Of a stretch of DNA of 5,727 bases, positions 5,656 to 5,727 are shown one piece after another. The notes below the pieces were generated by a model that was not told the DNA's origin, searched no databases, and worked only from the letters and a program-made list of their open reading frames with translations. This stretch comes from an uncultured Bacteroidales bacterium (GTDB lineage Bacteria; Bacteroidota; Bacteroidia; Bacteroidales; P3). A program made the translations under genes and the position numbers. Each line of letters begins with the position of its first letter. The stretch's first letter is position 1. Location of the stretch: positions 1-5,727 of the forward strand of contig CAMURW010000111.1 in the NCBI GenBank assembly GCA_947097635.1. The letters run 5' to 3'.

Positions 5656-5727
5656 TTTCATAATAATCCGTTAATGGGACACCTGGCCATGCGGACATCC
5701 CCGACATCCCTGCATCTGGTCACCTTT
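5656..5727. other. Unresolved right edge
   Basis: After the vWA stop there is an 18-base A/T-rich spacer with no hairpin. Beyond it two frames are open to the edge. On the plus strand an ATG at 5674 (MGHLAMRTS..., 18 codons) could begin another operon gene. On the minus strand a frame ends at a TAA (5671-5673) with a cysteine-bearing C-terminus (GCRGCPHGQVSH), which would be a convergent gene. The sequence does not decide between them. The plus-strand peptide does not look like the start of a transketolase C-terminal subunit. Confidence 0.5.

Noticed and set aside
4312..5661. A 449-codon open frame on the minus strand opposite the vWA gene
   Set aside because: Its codons lie exactly opposite those of the vWA gene, so it stays open simply because that gene avoids TTA, CTA and TCA codons. 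The product is rich in His, Leu and Gln with no recognisable motif, while the plus strand has a signal peptide and complete MIDAS.

Overview
The window looks like chromosomal DNA from a member of the Bacteroidetes, most likely the Prevotella/Bacteroides group. Three things point there: two divergent promoters with the Bacteroidetes -33/-7 pattern (TTGG then TAYCTTTG), starts preceded by A/T-rich leaders without a Shine-Dalgarno sequence, and a long YidC with a very basic C-terminal tail and an NhaD-type antiporter of the kind common in this phylum. The genus is an inference.

The left part is on the minus strand. It holds yidC (470-2497), the inner-membrane protein insertase, complete and with its own promoter. 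Downstream of it, after a terminator-like hairpin, comes the 5' end of an nhaD-type Na+/H+ antiporter gene cut off by the window edge (1-335).

A 302-base intergenic region (2498-2799) separates the two strands. Besides the two promoters it is full of inverted repeats: one at the predicted 5' end of the yidC transcript, two inside a possible 30-codon small ORF, and an imperfect hairpin with a T-rich tail that looks like a plus-strand terminator. Together these could be a small independent transcription unit or a dispersed palindromic element.

The right part is on the plus strand and reads as one operon from the promoter at 2749-2778. It holds an exported protein of unknown function (2800-3360), the N-terminal (thiamine-diphosphate-binding) half of a split transketolase (3410-4261), and, overlapping it by one base in a TAATG junction, a secreted von Willebrand factor A (vWA) protein with an intact MIDAS metal site followed by three similar beta-rich repeats (4261-5655). 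The C-terminal half of transketolase, needed for activity, is not in the window. No known reaction links the transketolase half with its two exported neighbours, and this is the most unusual feature here. The last 72 bases are unresolved. No RNA gene, CRISPR array or insertion sequence was seen.
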